Shown: piece by piece, positions 1-12,262 of the stretch
Layout: the number at the start of each line of letters is the position of its first letter
Numbering within the stretch: the first letter of the stretch is position 1
NCBI GenBank assembly: GCA_037179385.1
Contig: CM074187.1
Coordinates: 48,146,879 to 48,210,878 of the forward strand
Length of the DNA: 64,000 bases
Origin: Holothuria scabra
Lineage: Eukaryota > Echinodermata > Holothuroidea > Aspidochirotida > Holothuriidae
Direction of reading: 5' to 3'
Translations under genes and position numbers: made by a program
The notes under the pieces: model-generated
Seen by the model: the letters and a program-made list of their open reading frames with translations, nothing else
The model's database searches: none
Told to the model about the DNA's origin: nothing

Positions 1-1300
1 TGCTTGTCCTCTAATAATCATTCCCTTAACTCCAACTGTTGAATATTTATTCGTGTGCCTTGTCGAGTAAGTTGTTCGCTATTAGGCCTATGAGTATTTT
101 CAAAAACGGAACGTCGATAGTTTCGACAATTAGGCTACTTAGAGTTTTGCAAATTTTCGAACTGAAAAGTGAATGTGCATAACCAAAACCAATAGGCCTA
201 TTGAATTTCTCGAAAATGTCTGTTGCCAGGTTGCCCTATTATTTTATACTTTAAATGTATTTACAGAGACAGTCGCATTTATTGTCACATTTTTTCTCAA
301 TTCTGAACCACAATTGAACACTGAATTACAGCCCACAAAATTTGAACTGATCTGTCATTACGAGCTTGCATTGTTATTGGCCATTGTGTAAGGGAGGCTG
401 TTTTATCATACACGTAACCGTAAGATTTTGAACCGACGCTAACGAAATTTTCATTCGACAGTAATTAAAGTCAGTCATTCGTTCCCCCAACTACGAAGTC
501 TACTAAATTTTTCAATTGTTCTTTGACTGCTTTGACTAACATCACATTAAAAAAAAAATATGCAGAGTAGCCCATATTACACATCATGCACTGGTATGAT
601 CACCAGAATATTCCCCTATGCAGTTAATTAGGATATGGATGAGTTTTAGAGAACTGCAGGGGGGGTGGGGGGCTAGAAGTAAGTGGGTTGGGGTCTGGGG
701 TAATGAATGTCTGCCTTTAATGTTACCTCTTACTTGAAAGAACTCTTCAATATTTCTACATCCTGGTCAACAATCAAGTTTAGAGAGAAAATTCGAGGTC
801 TAAGAACAAAAAGTCAATTTTCTCCGTCAAACTCTGAGTGTCCCTTCAGTAAGTCTTATTATAATATCACAATGTTCTGGTTAACATTCAGGTTGGAACT
901 CATCATTCTGTTCATCGAAAACAGAATGCTTCAGAACATTGATATCTTTGACGAAAATAACAGTTTTGAAAGGTCAAAAGTAACTAAAACTGACATTTTG
1001 AATTTGTTTACGGTAGGATATTTGACGGGAGCACAACCCCTCTGGATAGTTTGTTCGGCTGTTCCAAACTTTGAAATCATAGCAGAGGTGACAAACTGTC
1101 CTCGCAGATTACGTGTTAAGTCTTCCCGAATGATGAACTCAGAATTCTTACTTTCGTGAAGTTTGTAGAAAATTCAGATGGAGTGCATTAGACTTGTAAC
1201 CCACTTGCAGTAGTGTGAGTTGCATATACAATATCATGAGTACAAGTGTGTTACGATTTACATATACAGTACAAGTAGGCTACCTGATCTGGGATATGAG
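1..1300. other. No gene recognised
   Basis: No recognisable gene. It contains TAGGCCTA-type motifs, an A-run near 549 and a G-rich tract at 660-690. An open frame at 707-1159 codes for 150 residues without a known domain and is probably chance. Confidence 0.5.
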
Positions 1301-1598
1301 CAGGGTTGTCACTAGACCATTTTGAGAGCCGGGTAAACTGTGATCAACGTCCTGGGGGAGCGGTCTAAGGGGTATTCAGCGCCCCCTGCTCTTTGGATCC
1401 TCTTTGGCTCCTTGGTTTGAGAGTGCTTACAAAAAACAAGGAATTATCACTCAATTCTAAGGAAATATAAGAATTTTATTCGGTTAGGGTAAGAAATTTG
1501 TGCCGGGCGGTGATGTTGAAATCGATGGCGAGTACCGGGCGGAGATTTTCAGAGCCGGGTTGTACCGCCCGGCACCGCCCGATGTAGTGACAACCCTG
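1301..1598. mobile_element. 298-bp hAT-type MITE
   Basis: The ends are an exact 14-bp inverted repeat, CAGGGTTGTCACTA at 1301-1314 and its complement at 1585-1598. The flanks GATATGAG (1293-1300) and GATATGAA (1599-1606) are an 8-bp target duplication with one mismatch, which is the hAT signature. The interior carries repeated CCGGGCGG motifs and no coding capacity, so it is non-autonomous. Confidence 0.85.
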
Positions 1599-2010
1599 GA
1601 TATGAATATACATTGTCATGGGTGAGTGTATTTCTTGTCCCCGGCCACGAGTACAGATATGTGTTGTATTTGTTCCTATGTATACGTAAGCTTTACCGCG
1701 CCAGAGTTATAATATGAGATCAATGTCATGAGTACAAGTATATTGCCCCTGGCCCCGAGTAGGCTACGAGTAGCGCAGACTACAGTGTGAGTACTTGTCA
1801 TAAATCAATCGTTCCTACAAAGAGTACAAGTGTACTGTTTCCTACCCTGGGTATTATAGCCAGATTTGAAGAGTAAATATAAAATGTTATGACAAGTGTA
1901 GTGATCCAGTACTGATCAAAGGAAGTACCAACACTACATGTCATGATCAGGGGTACCGTTGTAATGTATATCGTCCTCGAGTATAGGAGTCACGTTACCT
2001 ACGGTAGCAG

Positions 2011-2045
2011 CATGGAAGTACTACCTCGGAGGTAGTACTTCCATG
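2011..2045. mobile_element. Micro-palindrome P1 (35 bp) with 7-bp flanking repeats
   Basis: A perfect palindrome with 17-bp arms around one central base, beginning CATGGAAGTACTACCTC. The flanks are GTAGCAG (2004-2010) and GTAACAG (2046-2052), matching at 6 of 7 positions. It matches the diverged copy at 15478-15512 at 28 of 35 positions, so it is a family member and not a chance hairpin. See the findings for the other members. Confidence 0.7.
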
Positions 2046-2324
2046 GTAACAGGCTGTACGACATATTTCTTGTTTAATCCTTGTTGGATTGGAAGTTGAA
2101 AAGCTGAGAAAAAGTCCTCTCCGCGGGGTAGGGGTAAGGTCGATCATCTGGGTCTTTTCGTTTCTTTAGCACCGTTGTAGTGAAAGCGTGACAACTGACT
2201 GCAGTTTGGCCGTATGGGATGCCACACTGCTGGGTGAAGAGAAAACAATCCTTGCACACAGAAAACAATCCCACGTTCAAGATACTGACGCGAAATACAT
2301 TTGTTTTCACTTTAAAACCTTAAC

Positions 2325-3112
2325 AGAAGGGTGTAAGGTCATATCAAGTTTTGATATCTTAGAGGGGTTCTTATTCCAAGCAGTTTGGTGAAACTTGCAT
2401 TGAAATCTGATGTGTGGTTCTCAAGATATCAGTAAGTAAAGTTGTCACATTTTCAACTAAAAGTTTCCTTGAAGCAAGCACATACGACATCATATCCCCA
2501 CATTAATGCACAATCTTTCGTTTTTCTGTAACATTTAGGCCTACAGCCTATTTTCTCCTCAGCAGTCTCATATTATCAAAATGTGATTCCATAAGTGGCA
2601 TGAGGACTTTCCAAACAGCCAAACTTTGCAAAGTCCGGCAACACAACCATCTGAAAAGACAAAGGGAAACAAAGCATTCCTTGTCAATGTGAGGAAGTTA
2701 TGTAATCTCTGCTGCCCTTAACTCACCTTGGAACACAAATCTTGTTACTCCATTTGGTGATATCTCGAGAAATACATGTCCGATTTAAACGGAAATTTCA
2801 CCACACTGTGTAAATTTGGTTCTTCTTTGACAAATGAAAATTAAATTTTTGCTTAAACTTCCCCTTTAAAAGGTCAGGACCAATCCTCCCAAACTTATTT
2901 TGAAGCAACAGCTAAATATCACAATTTTATTTCTCTTGAAAGTATCTTTCATCACATTTTACAACTTAAATATTACATATTCAAGGTAAACCAACCAAGT
3001 ATTTCTAGTGTACTTCATATTTGAAAAGAAAAAAATTGTTGTCAAATGACTCCCAACAGCCAATCATGAAACAGCACAGTCGCAACACTAGTTCAAGGTG
3101 GGGTGACAGCTA
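2325..3112 (+). repeat. Dispersed repeat family A, copy 1
   Basis: About 790 bp matched collinearly at 55090-55917 and, for its 3' part, at 62000-62270. Shared landmarks are a GACATCATATCCCCACATTA block, an AGGTAAACCAA block and a CCAATCATG..ACAG block near the 3' end. No protein-coding capacity is visible. It is probably a non-autonomous transposon, but its termini are not defined. Confidence 0.7.
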
Positions 3113-3159
3113 GCTTACGTATCGCCTCTCTGTCGGCAGCCCCTTAGGCTGCCTCCCCT

Positions 3160-3205
3160 CATAGCGATGAGCTGGACGAAAAAAGTTCGGTCGCCCCGCG
3201 GGCTA
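3160..3205. repeat. Short repeat with GACGAAAAAA..TTCG motif, copy 1
   Basis: A 46-bp block nearly identical to 39071-39117, starting ATAGCGATGAGCTGGACGAA and ending CCCGCGGGCTA. It sits next to CTGCCGACAGAG/GGCAGCC sequence related to the tandem repeats at 38693-38805, so both belong to one dispersed family. Confidence 0.6.
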
Positions 3206-3404
3206 CAATCTTGGACAAAACTCCTTGGGACACCCCCGCTCCCCTTCGCAATGTTGACCACAGTTAGCCTATTCACGGCATACAGTCACTCTTTCAGCGC
3301 AACATTGAAAGGGGGAGCGGGGGAGGGGAATCCATGTAAGCCTTTGAACTGAAATTCAAGAATATTGTGGCAAAGTGTCTCAACAGTTTTGTCCAAGATT
3401 GTAG
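3203..3404. mobile_element. 202-bp MITE with exact 20-bp inverted ends
   Basis: CTACAATCTTGGACAAAACT at 3203-3222 is exactly complementary to 3385-3404. The interior is non-coding and no clear target duplication was seen. The TTTGTCCAAG end motif recurs near 5750 and 14740 in another MITE family. Confidence 0.7.
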
Positions 3405-4591
3405 GTGACAGCTCTTGCCTTTTAAGTTGCCATAGTGACAAACTAACGAAAGTAACGTTTTACGTTGCCAATTATTCAAAATCTAAATTACTGGTGCAAG
3501 TATATGAGTATTCCCAAAATATGTACACGCACCTTCTCACTACAAGTCTTCTACCAGCTGCCTAGTAAAGCCTGCAGATATGGCCATTAGTTTTTTACCA
3601 GTTAGCTTCTTCTCTCCAACAATGCCGGGCTAAAGTAACTTCAGCGTTATAAAAATCTGGATTTAAATGGGATGAACTGGATTGCCAAAAGTGGTAATGG
3701 TTAATGATTTCACAGGACTGTATGGATAATTTTTGAGTCAAAACCAATCCTGTCACGGAACGAAAAGGGATTCGAGGAGATTTAATGGAAGATGAGTTAA
3801 CGTGAAAATCATTGTTCCGTGTCTGAAAGAACATCCGGGGAATTAGAGAAGGAAACTCTTTTCAAAGTTTGAAACACCAGATAACTCCTATATTTTTCAA
3901 GAAAAAAAAGGGTAGAAGGACATTTTGAAGGATAGGAATCGTCTCCGAAACAGTTGGGCGGAATGTTCAGGGTTCAAACCGAAGAGAGTCATTATAATGA
4001 CTCATGCCGCTTCCTTGAAACATCAGTCAAATTTTGAATAAAAATGTTTAAGATGGCACCAGCTAATAATGTAGAAGATTATAAAGACATTGTGTGTTAT
4101 ACTATAATGAAAGTTACTTAATTTACAGTGCTCACGCAGGAGGATTATAATAGTCAGATTATTGTCATAGACATAAAATGGAAACATACTGGTCATTATA
4201 ACAGTACAAACCGGCGGTTTTAGGAAAACCAACTGAAGAAGATAAAATCACTGTACATGGTGTTGTTGTTTAAACTGTGAGGAATCAAAGTAATTTTGAG
4301 AATCAGAATGTACATAACCCAAACTAATTGTAATACAAAAGCTATGGCCCCGTGCAGCCCACGTGTTAGCTGTCCTGTGCCATGCAAACTAAGCTAGTCG
4401 CTACGCATTGAGCCTTCAACAGTTCAAATAATTCACATTCATATACTGTGCATGCAACATGTTTACGGACATATTTAGCAGACTACTTGGAAGTTCACCA
4501 TACTAATTTCAAAACCGAATGTTGTTTAAACTACATTTTTAACCTTGAAGTAAAGTAATTAGGGTGCGGTTAGGTCATTCTCCCTAACAAC
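3405..4591. other. No gene recognised
   Basis: AT-rich DNA with short open frames only and no recognisable protein. The final few bases form the left target duplication of the next element. Confidence 0.5.
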
Positions 4592-5369
4592 CATGGGCGT
4601 CCGCAAGGGAGGACAAGGGGGGCACTTGCCCCCCTGGAAAATCAAATTTGTAAAAAAATAATTAAAAATTAAAATAAAAAAATTAAAAATAAATCATCAA
4701 AATATCGTCACTCATAGCGTCAGTTTCTACATGTGAAATATGCGGACATTTGACCAGGAATAGCAAAAGAGAAGATGGTATGCTGAATAGTGAAATTGTA
4801 AATTGGGGACCATCATTCGTGATATCTATTGGAAATTTGAAATCGTTAAAACTAATGCCAAAATTGTACTAGTTGTCAGGTATGTAGTGTGGCATCCGAC
4901 TATTGATGAATGCGTTGGTCTTGGTTTGGTCCCGTGCTGATCTCAAGTGGCGACGCGCGCATGTAACCAGGATATGCAAGGTGAATATGGGGGGGGGGGG
5001 GTATGATTTATAATTGGGTAACGGATATAGGCCAATACAGGCTGTTTGACAGTTGTAAGTTTTATCGTGCATAGGCGTGCGAGGCCGTGACCGAGAGGCA
5101 GATTTCCCTTCAACAATTTTTTACATTGAAAATTCTAAAAATCTAAAAATTACAGACATGAAATTCCTGTTTCAGGGCTGGGAACATGCAGCTTTGAACA
5201 CTTGCCAAGTGTCGTTTCCGGCCATCTGGAGGGTTTGTAAGGCCCAAAATTTTCTTGTACGCTCCGCGCCAACTGATGGTGGCGCTCCGCTTAGATAGTG
5301 TACACAATTCAATCACCCATGAATGACCTTGCCCCCCCCCCCTTGTAAAAATTTCTGCGGACGCCCATG
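4592..5369. mobile_element. 778-bp hAT-like non-autonomous element
   Basis: Inverted ends CATGGGCGTCCGCA (4592-4605) and its complement (5356-5369). The flanks CTAACAAC (4584-4591) and TTAACAAC (5370-5377) match at 7 of 8 bases, giving a hAT-type target duplication. Near both ends are G/C runs. The segment 5211-5294 is almost identical to 63911-64000. Short reading frames inside are fragments of no recognised protein. Confidence 0.8.
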
Positions 5370-5550
5370 TTAACAACTATAAATTGGGAGAACGGTTATA
5401 AATAAACATGGTTTCAGGGAAATCCCAGGAGGATTTTGACCATATGCACTGTAACCTAGGTCCCTTTACGTGAAGTGAATTTTAAGCTTGAATATTCACT
5501 TTTGCATCAGTACAGGAGAATTCACAATGGGAGGTTAATGTCACAAGCGA

Positions 5551-5771
5551 CATTAGAGAATTCTGCTCCTTGAAAATGGACGTCATGATGACTTGTCCGA
5601 TAGCCTAACGACTTGGCCGATTTGACAACAATAGAAAACCGCCGACAACAATAGGCAGTCACTGGACCATGTAGTCTGCAAAAATGTTGCTTTTTGTCAG
5701 TTGCGTAACAAGAAAGGACTTCAAGGACAAAATGAGTTTGTCCAAGCTTCAGGGAAGTGGATTCTCTAATG
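5551..5771. mobile_element. 221-bp MITE, CATTAGAGAAT family, copy 1
   Basis: Begins CATTAGAGAATTC and ends GGATTCTCTAATG, an inverted repeat with one mismatch. Flanking 8-mers match only 6 of 8 bases. A second direct copy lies at 14543-14755, sharing AACAACAATAGGC and the TTTTTGTCAG motif. Confidence 0.65.
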
Positions 5772-6124
5772 ATAAACGATGGCGCAGCTCAAATGCATCG
5801 AGCGATAGCAGTAGCTATTATGTAAAATCAGATTATGGTTAAAATGAAAGAACAGAAATAAATTTTCATTTGTAATTAACCGCATTTTAAAAGCAGTGCG
5901 CTCGGAGTAAAATGAGTAACCGGAGATGAGTGCATTTATCCTTTAACGTTAATTTATTTAATTGTAACGCACGGTCACGTGATCGTAATGGACCATTAGA
6001 TGTTGAGAGTTATTATTATGAATGAACTTATCAGATTGTTAAGGATTGCCAGTTGTAAAGATGTCATCGATAAAGCGGTTAAATATATACATTCTCACAA
6101 GCATTATTGCACTGATGTATCGAT
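5772..6124. other. No gene recognised
   Basis: AT-rich non-coding sequence. A CACGTGATCG E-box-like motif lies near 5976. Nothing else can be supported. Confidence 0.4.
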
Positions 6125-6438
6125 ACACGACGAATCCGAGTAGCTCGTGATATCGGCCAAAAGGGGGGCGCATGAACCGTAAATGATCTTAATTTTACTG
6201 TTTACATGCCATTCTAGAAACTGGGCCGTAAAAATCAACCTATCTAACTGACTACATGCAATTCTAAACTCTCATTTTCAGTAAAACTAAGGGAATCAGC
6301 AGCTATTTTTGCGTACAACCATCCATGATACAGGCGAGGAACGCAAAGAATTTGAAAGATCAAAGGTGATAGACCCCAGTTATGCCCGCCGACTTAATCA
6401 GACCATCACTTGGCATGTTGACTGTTCGGATTCATCTC
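6125..6438. mobile_element. Mariner-like element copy (diverged)
   Basis: Starts near ACGACGAATCCGAGTAGC and ends at TGTTCGGATTCATC, degraded versions of the TAGACGAATCCG end shared with 8721-8837 and 48329-49330. Shared interior landmarks are TTTTCAGTAAAACT..GGGAAT and GAYAGACCCCAGTTATG. It also holds a SINE-tail fragment (CTGGGCCGTAAAAATC) near 6221. Confidence 0.6.
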
Positions 6439-8582
6439 CAAAGAAATAGTACCTGGAATGGCTGTTTAAGGAGACTTCCTGATTGGTTGGCACGTGATGT
6501 GTTCTTCATCCCCATACTTCGTTGGTCAATGTACTTCGACACACGTGATATGTTTGCTGGCCACTTTAAAAATTATCTGTTGTGCATCTGGCGAGACAAA
6601 ATGTCCTCTGTGCATCAAAATTCATTCTGTTAGAGTTTTGAAAGAGTGCTGTCGAGATAAATATTTTATATGAGTCATCTGGAATAGTCTGAGCTTCCGT
6701 CTCAAGTCAAGTGATTATTGCGGACCATCGGTCCTTAAAGAAATTTTCTCAATTCAATCATCTGCTTTCATATTCTAAATCCTAATATTCAGTAGATTAA
6801 GAGAAGTTTCAGTATAGGCTACTACTGTCTGTTGGAAAAAATCGGAATAGTGCATGGTCGCCCAGTTATATGGCTCATAGATCTGACATCACTATTCTGT
6901 GTACAGCACGCTGCCTATGGTACTCTTCGTTGGTTGTGTATATAACAATGGTACTTGATAAGAACTGAAGAATAGCAAGAGTACGTCAACATAGATCAGT
7001 TTGTGGGCCGTTCAGTCTTTTAATGTCCTCATTCCTTTAAGCTAATAAACATTGCAATAACTGCAGATAAATAAATGAAAACAACTATACCACTTTAGTT
7101 GGTAAGGTCTATAGGCCTTGTTGGAAATTCCCTCTATGTATATTTCTGATATGGCATTTTCTTTTTCATTTGTCTAACATTTATACGAAACAATTTCTGT
7201 TTATATGTACACAAACTTCAAAAAGTAAACAAAGGGTATCATGCCAAAAACTGAAATTAGGCTAAGACAAGAGGAAATCGAAAAGTTCCATTGTAAGTAT
7301 GTAACGTACGCAATGTGTTGACGGTAATATAGCAGTGTGTTTGAAGTCCAGTCGTTCTCTTTCAGATGAAGTACTCGAACGTGTTATGACTTCAACTGTT
7401 CGGCTTCCAATAACTTCCTTACAATTAATGATGTAAGGGATATAATTCGTCATTCAACGTAACTTTTCATTTATTTTGTTTGGCATAACCTACTCTGTGA
7501 AAACCACAAAATAACTCATTTGACCGCAGTAACAACAGCTGGGGCGTTTAAACTTATATCCAGAGATACAAGTTGAAAGAAGTTCTTAGGCTTACCCCAA
7601 AAACCGAAAACAAAAAAGCAGATGTGAAATTATTTAAGTCAGATGATATGGCGTCATGGCTTGTCTTGTTGGTGATTGGTGGTGTATGCCATGATCAATG
7701 ACGCGTTAAGATCAAGTTTTTAGCAGAACTATAGCACTGTTCTGTGTGCGTCTAGGAATAGTAAAATTGATTAAACCTTCACTCGACAAACTTTCATGTA
7801 CCCAACAATACTCTTCTTCTATTCTACAGAGCGTTTATTGATAGGTACGTTTTGTAGTGATACACAGGTAAGGGTGTATTTTTTAGTTTCCTTACCACGA
7901 GCAAGTCTCGGAAGTTTAAAGGGAAAATTTGCATGTCAAAGGGACCAAGAAGGCGTAAGTACATGAAGTTTTGTATACCCAGCCATACATTGCTCTCCCA
8001 ATCACGCGGCAATTTTGCTCTGAGAGAATAGTGTAATACTTGGAAGGGTGGAAATTAGGGGATGGTTATTGCGTTTCGTCGATACATCAAAAGGCCCTAT
8101 CGGATGTCTGACTTATTAAATTAATCTATTTATACTCTAAACTGGGGTAACCCGCCGTGATAAGTAAAATTGCAGATTATACATGCAGGAATCCGAGTCG
8201 AATCACAGCACATGTGTACTTGTTAATAGCAAATACATCTAACTGTTGCAAAGTCACTCTTTTTCGATAAACAAAATTTTAACTGTTCTGCTTAATTAAA
8301 GGAATATGACATTCCCACAACAAGAAGTTGCTAGCAACTGTCCGTCCAACTTATTTAGACATAGCCCTGGAGTCATAAACATTCCGATGACCCAACTTTG
8401 ATTGAAATGATTCAAACGATACACTTTGACTCTATAGTTGATCAACTATGACCTGTATGCTACGGTTAGGGGCAAATGTTGTTGTCGTTGTTGTTGTGTT
8501 TGCTGTTTTTTTTTTTCAGGCAAATAGACTTTTGAGCGCTTTCAATGAAGTCAGAATACCGTCCCTTTTGACGGGCAAAACT
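6439..8582. other. No gene recognised
   Basis: About 2.1 kb of AT-rich sequence with only short, domain-free reading frames. A T-run and (GTT)n-like stretch lie at 8478-8518. Confidence 0.5.
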
Positions 8583-8720
8583 AGTGTGTAGTTGAGAAAG
8601 AGCTGACTATCATATGAATGTTGAACTAAAACACTGTTGATTTTGATGTTGATGTTGATGTTCATTTTGTCTGGCAGTGGGCGTGGCTTACCAATTGTGA
8701 CGTCACACGAAAGCACTCTA
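8583..8720. repeat. GGCAGTGGGCGTGG repeat, half-element copy
   Basis: Shares GGCAGTGGGCGTGGCTTACC and TGTGACGTCA with 42555-42620 and with the full hairpin at 54474-54569. It includes a TTGATG triplication at 8642-8662. It ends at CACTCTA, the centre of the full hairpin, exactly where a mariner-like MITE begins. Confidence 0.65.
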
Positions 8721-8837
8721 TAGACGAATCCGATTAGCGCTTGATTGAGGTTAGCAAGGAAATTGGAAGATTTAAAGGTGACGGACCCCAGTTATGGCCG
8801 ACTGAAATCAGACCCTCACTTGCTGTCCGGATTCGTA
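8721..8837. mobile_element. 117-bp mariner-like MITE
   Basis: Left end TAGACGAATCCG and right end CCGGATTCGTATA are inverted repeats, and the terminal TA is the expected mariner target. The interior GACGGACCCCAGTTATGGCC block matches 6380 and, inverted, 48360-48390. It appears to have inserted in the TATA centre of the hairpin repeat at 8583-8720. Confidence 0.75.
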
Positions 8838-9930
8838 TATACTATGGCTCTGTCTTTGATGTGTTTTCATGGTTTGAGGTATTAAAATAAGCGAGTTCGG
8901 TAATCCTTTACCGCATGGAAATATGGGACACAAGGTAGGATATGCAAACCGAGCTCAGCACCTATAAAGTACGGATTATCCCTTGTTTTCTTCCGTCAGT
9001 ACGTACATACAACACTGTCTAGTCAACTCGAACGAAAATAGGTCTCCGTCCTACTTGACGGCAGATTAAAATGCTAATTTTGCACCAAAAAGACAACTTA
9101 GACCCAATCCACTGCACAGAGCCACACTTCAAATCCCTCCTAATGTTATGAGTGGGTTGAGAAAGCATGATTCCACGAAATTTTTCACGAATTTTCCATG
9201 TAAACTCAAATTTTGGAACGCGGGTTGTAGGTGCGGAATCGATTTGTTTATCCCGACAATTTGGACAATGTGCATAACCACCAAAACGAATTACCGAACT
9301 GGCTTATTGAGGCCGGTAGAGTCTAAAGGTTAGAAAGGAGAATTGTTGAGTCTGAGGTGAGGTAAGGGAACATTTTATGCATAGAATTCACTCCAAAGTG
9401 TTTAGTGGTAATGCAAGGAGAGTTGAAAACATCTAGCGGAGCGCCAACATGGATTGGCTTGTAGCTTACAGAGGAAAGTTTGGCGGAAAATGCCTCTCAG
9501 ATTGCCGGAAGTTGCATTTACGGTCTCGTTTATACTACTGAAATCCATACTTTCAGGGGTTTTTGTGAAGTTTTGTCTTTAACACGTTTTGCCCAATATT
9601 TTTTTACCTTCACATTTCATTTGGGGTGGGAATGGGAGCAAGACATCTGGCTGGGGGCCCCGCCTCCCTTCCCCTCTGATAACGCCACTGTTTGGTAAGA
9701 CGATACTTAGATCAGACCCTTTTAACTTATATTGGCTACAAAGACACGAGCATTACGTAAGTTCGCTATAAGTACGCCGAAGCACTAACCTTGACTTTGT
9801 CAGTTTTTTTGCCTGACGTGTTGTTCAATTTGCCCTTAGCCAATCTCTTCGTCCTTAGCATATTTCAACCAGTGACCTACCTGCACATGACTGATCGTGT
9901 GTCGTCAATCTTCATAGTGTAAAAAGGTTT
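8838..9930. other. No gene recognised
   Basis: Non-coding AT-rich DNA. A G/C-rich patch at 9625-9680 resembles the interior of the CAGTGGCG elements (CCCCTCTGATAACGCCACTG), suggesting an old hAT-like end. Confidence 0.4.
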
Positions 9931-10175
9931 ACACTCGAAAAACCCATCCGTTAGATTTAATCACTACCGTGATCGCAGATTAACCAACCTTTCTCTGGTT
10001 AAAATAACCAGGAAATACGGGTCAAAATTAACATTGCATTGGTAAAACTGAAGCATTATTTTAAACCGTGGTCAAATATTACCATTTTTGTGGAAAACTT
10101 TAACCAGTCTTCCTCGGTTACTTTAACAAGAAAATGGTTGGTTCAAAGCTAACAAGGGTGTTTTTAATTGAGTGT
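9931..10175. mobile_element. 245-bp inverted-repeat element with GGTTAA/TTAACC arrays
   Basis: Ends ACACTCGAAAAACCC and GGGTGTTTTTAATTGAGTGT are inverted repeats with mismatches. Inside, CTGGTTAA, TTAACCAG and GGTTGG words recur in both orientations, so several hairpins are possible. There is no coding capacity. Confidence 0.55.
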
Positions 10176-12262
10176 GTGAGGGCTGACGGGAGGACAAGAA
10201 GAAAACAGAAGAGCCGGCAATAGCTGGTTTACACATGAAGTTATAGAAAAATACAGTAGTGGGAGGGAGTGCAATTTACCGACTAGACTGTGAAGAGGTA
10301 CAACAACAACAAAAATCCCGTTGGGTTATTTAGGCTTGTTATGCAATAGACAGGGCTAGAACAACACTCGAAAATCGTTTTAAAATAAGTTTAATTGATT
10401 TTTAAACACAATCAGGAAACAGTATTAGATTTAGGATTCATTTACACCATTTTCAAAAGGATGTTTTTCTCGTTGTGCTTAACCAACTCGTAGGCGTACC
10501 GATCATAAAAATGTCATCACTGATTAAGAGAAGCTCCCTTCGTATATAGTTGATGTGTCAACATCACGAACAGATCGGAAATTACCAATTTTAGTGACAG
10601 GAAGTTTTGATCTCAATGTTTGTCGTCTTGCTGCCCAACATTCAACATGGTCTCTAATTTTGCTTCCATGAAAAACAAATTTTGCAAACCTAAGTCTCGA
10701 CTTTCTACTGGGGTTATTGAAGGCTACCAAGAAATTCCATGAAGGTTTTTTTTCTGAAAAAAGTAGTGAAGTATTGAATTTCGTGATCAATTTCATTCGA
10801 GCAACATTTTCGTCTGCAGTATCCAAATTTTGATATCTGTCAGGGGAAAAATTTGGAAACCTGCCCAAACTACCAAAGTTTACATTGTAACAATGATCAG
10901 TCGCCATAAGGGTAAAAAGAGGGGGTGAGGTCAGTCCCCACTGACAATATTTGGGACAATTTTGTCATGATATTGATGTGGGCAATTCGTTTTCAGTTAA
11001 CTCCATATTGCTTGCTCAGACTTAAATGTAGTTGCAACGAATTGAGTCGATACCCTCTATAGATTCACCGCACAAAAAACAAGTCAGGATTTTTGCCAGA
11101 AGATTTTCCCCTGCCGTCTAGTACCTCGTACCATCGCCACCTTTCCTAGCCACGTTGGGGTTTCCCCGGACAAAAGAGGGAAGTCCCGTATTTTACTCTA
11201 AACCAAGCACCATTTTTCTTCTGAATGATTTCTATGGGAATTCCCCAGAATCACGCCTTATTCTAGCATTCACCTTGCAGGTACCCCCAACAGAACGTTC
11301 GGTCAGGTCTTTGGTCCTTGCTTAGCCAGATGATTGTATCGGTTACGAAACAGTCCCTTATGAAATTCCTTCGGTCCATCCGTTTTCGCTGTCGTCGTCG
11401 TCCGTCACCTTCCATGCCATTCGTCCGTCACCTTCATTCGATCAATCACCCTTACTGGAAGTGTAGTAGACTGTCCTCTTCCATGATTGGCTTTTGACAG
11501 TCATGTGACAATATTTTTTCTCCTTAAATGTAAAATTTGCTATTAGTAAACGATAAGTTTAATTTAACTATGCAATATTGAAGTCCTAATTTTTTTTTCC
11601 ACAGAAGGAACAACTTTATTTAGAAGCAGAACATGTATACGTTCAGAAGAAACGAGGAAAAGTAAAGTCCTAAAGTATTGTGAAAGATATTTTTAGGAGA
11701 AGAAAGAAAAGAGTTGTGAGAATCAGCTGTTTCTTCAAAATAAGTTTGGGGCGACTGCTCTTGCCCTTTGGGTATTGGTTACAACTTCATTTCGGGCTAG
11801 TATACTTTTGCTTGATAGCATACCGGCGGCCCATTTATGCCGTTGTTTTCGCACGGTTATCGGTCGACGTAGTCACACTCGCACGCATGGCACGGGGCAG
11901 TGGACCGTGCTTCTGTTTCCTATACAAAGAGATCAAGCTTAAAATAAAGTATATATCGTTCGCAGCTGTTCAATCTGTTCAACAATTTTTTTAACAATTT
12001 GTTGTTTCAAATCATTTTGCAAGTTGCAGCATTTCCTCCGTTCAAAATATTGACCAGCTTAGGGTCGCTGCCTCAAGAGGGTGTTTCGAGCACACGTGGG
12101 TTTTAGGTAACGTGAAATACTTGACAACGATTATACGTGCTAACGCACATTCTTTACTGCAAACACCTGTTCAAATCTTATAACAGACTATATGCGTGGG
12201 TGAGTCACTATACATTAATGTTTAGACGCCCACAGGTTAACTATCACATTATTATGCATTAA
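10176..12262. other. No gene recognised; one unidentified 127-codon minus frame
   Basis: The longest frame is minus-strand 10524-10907, 127 codons, rich in charged residues (for example KSRLRFAKFVFHG) with no recognised domain. It could be a transposon remnant or chance. The 11680-11994 frame repeats sequence seen at 52020-52090 (CAAAATAAGT..GCTCTTGCCC) and is repeat-derived. Confidence 0.35.

Noticed and set aside
707..1159. 150-codon plus frame, with an overlapping minus frame of about 70 codons
   Set aside because: No domain, splice or repeat support; composition fits chance in AT-rich DNA.
11680..11994. 104-codon basic frame
   Set aside because: Its start repeats sequence also seen at 52020-52090, so it is repeat-derived.
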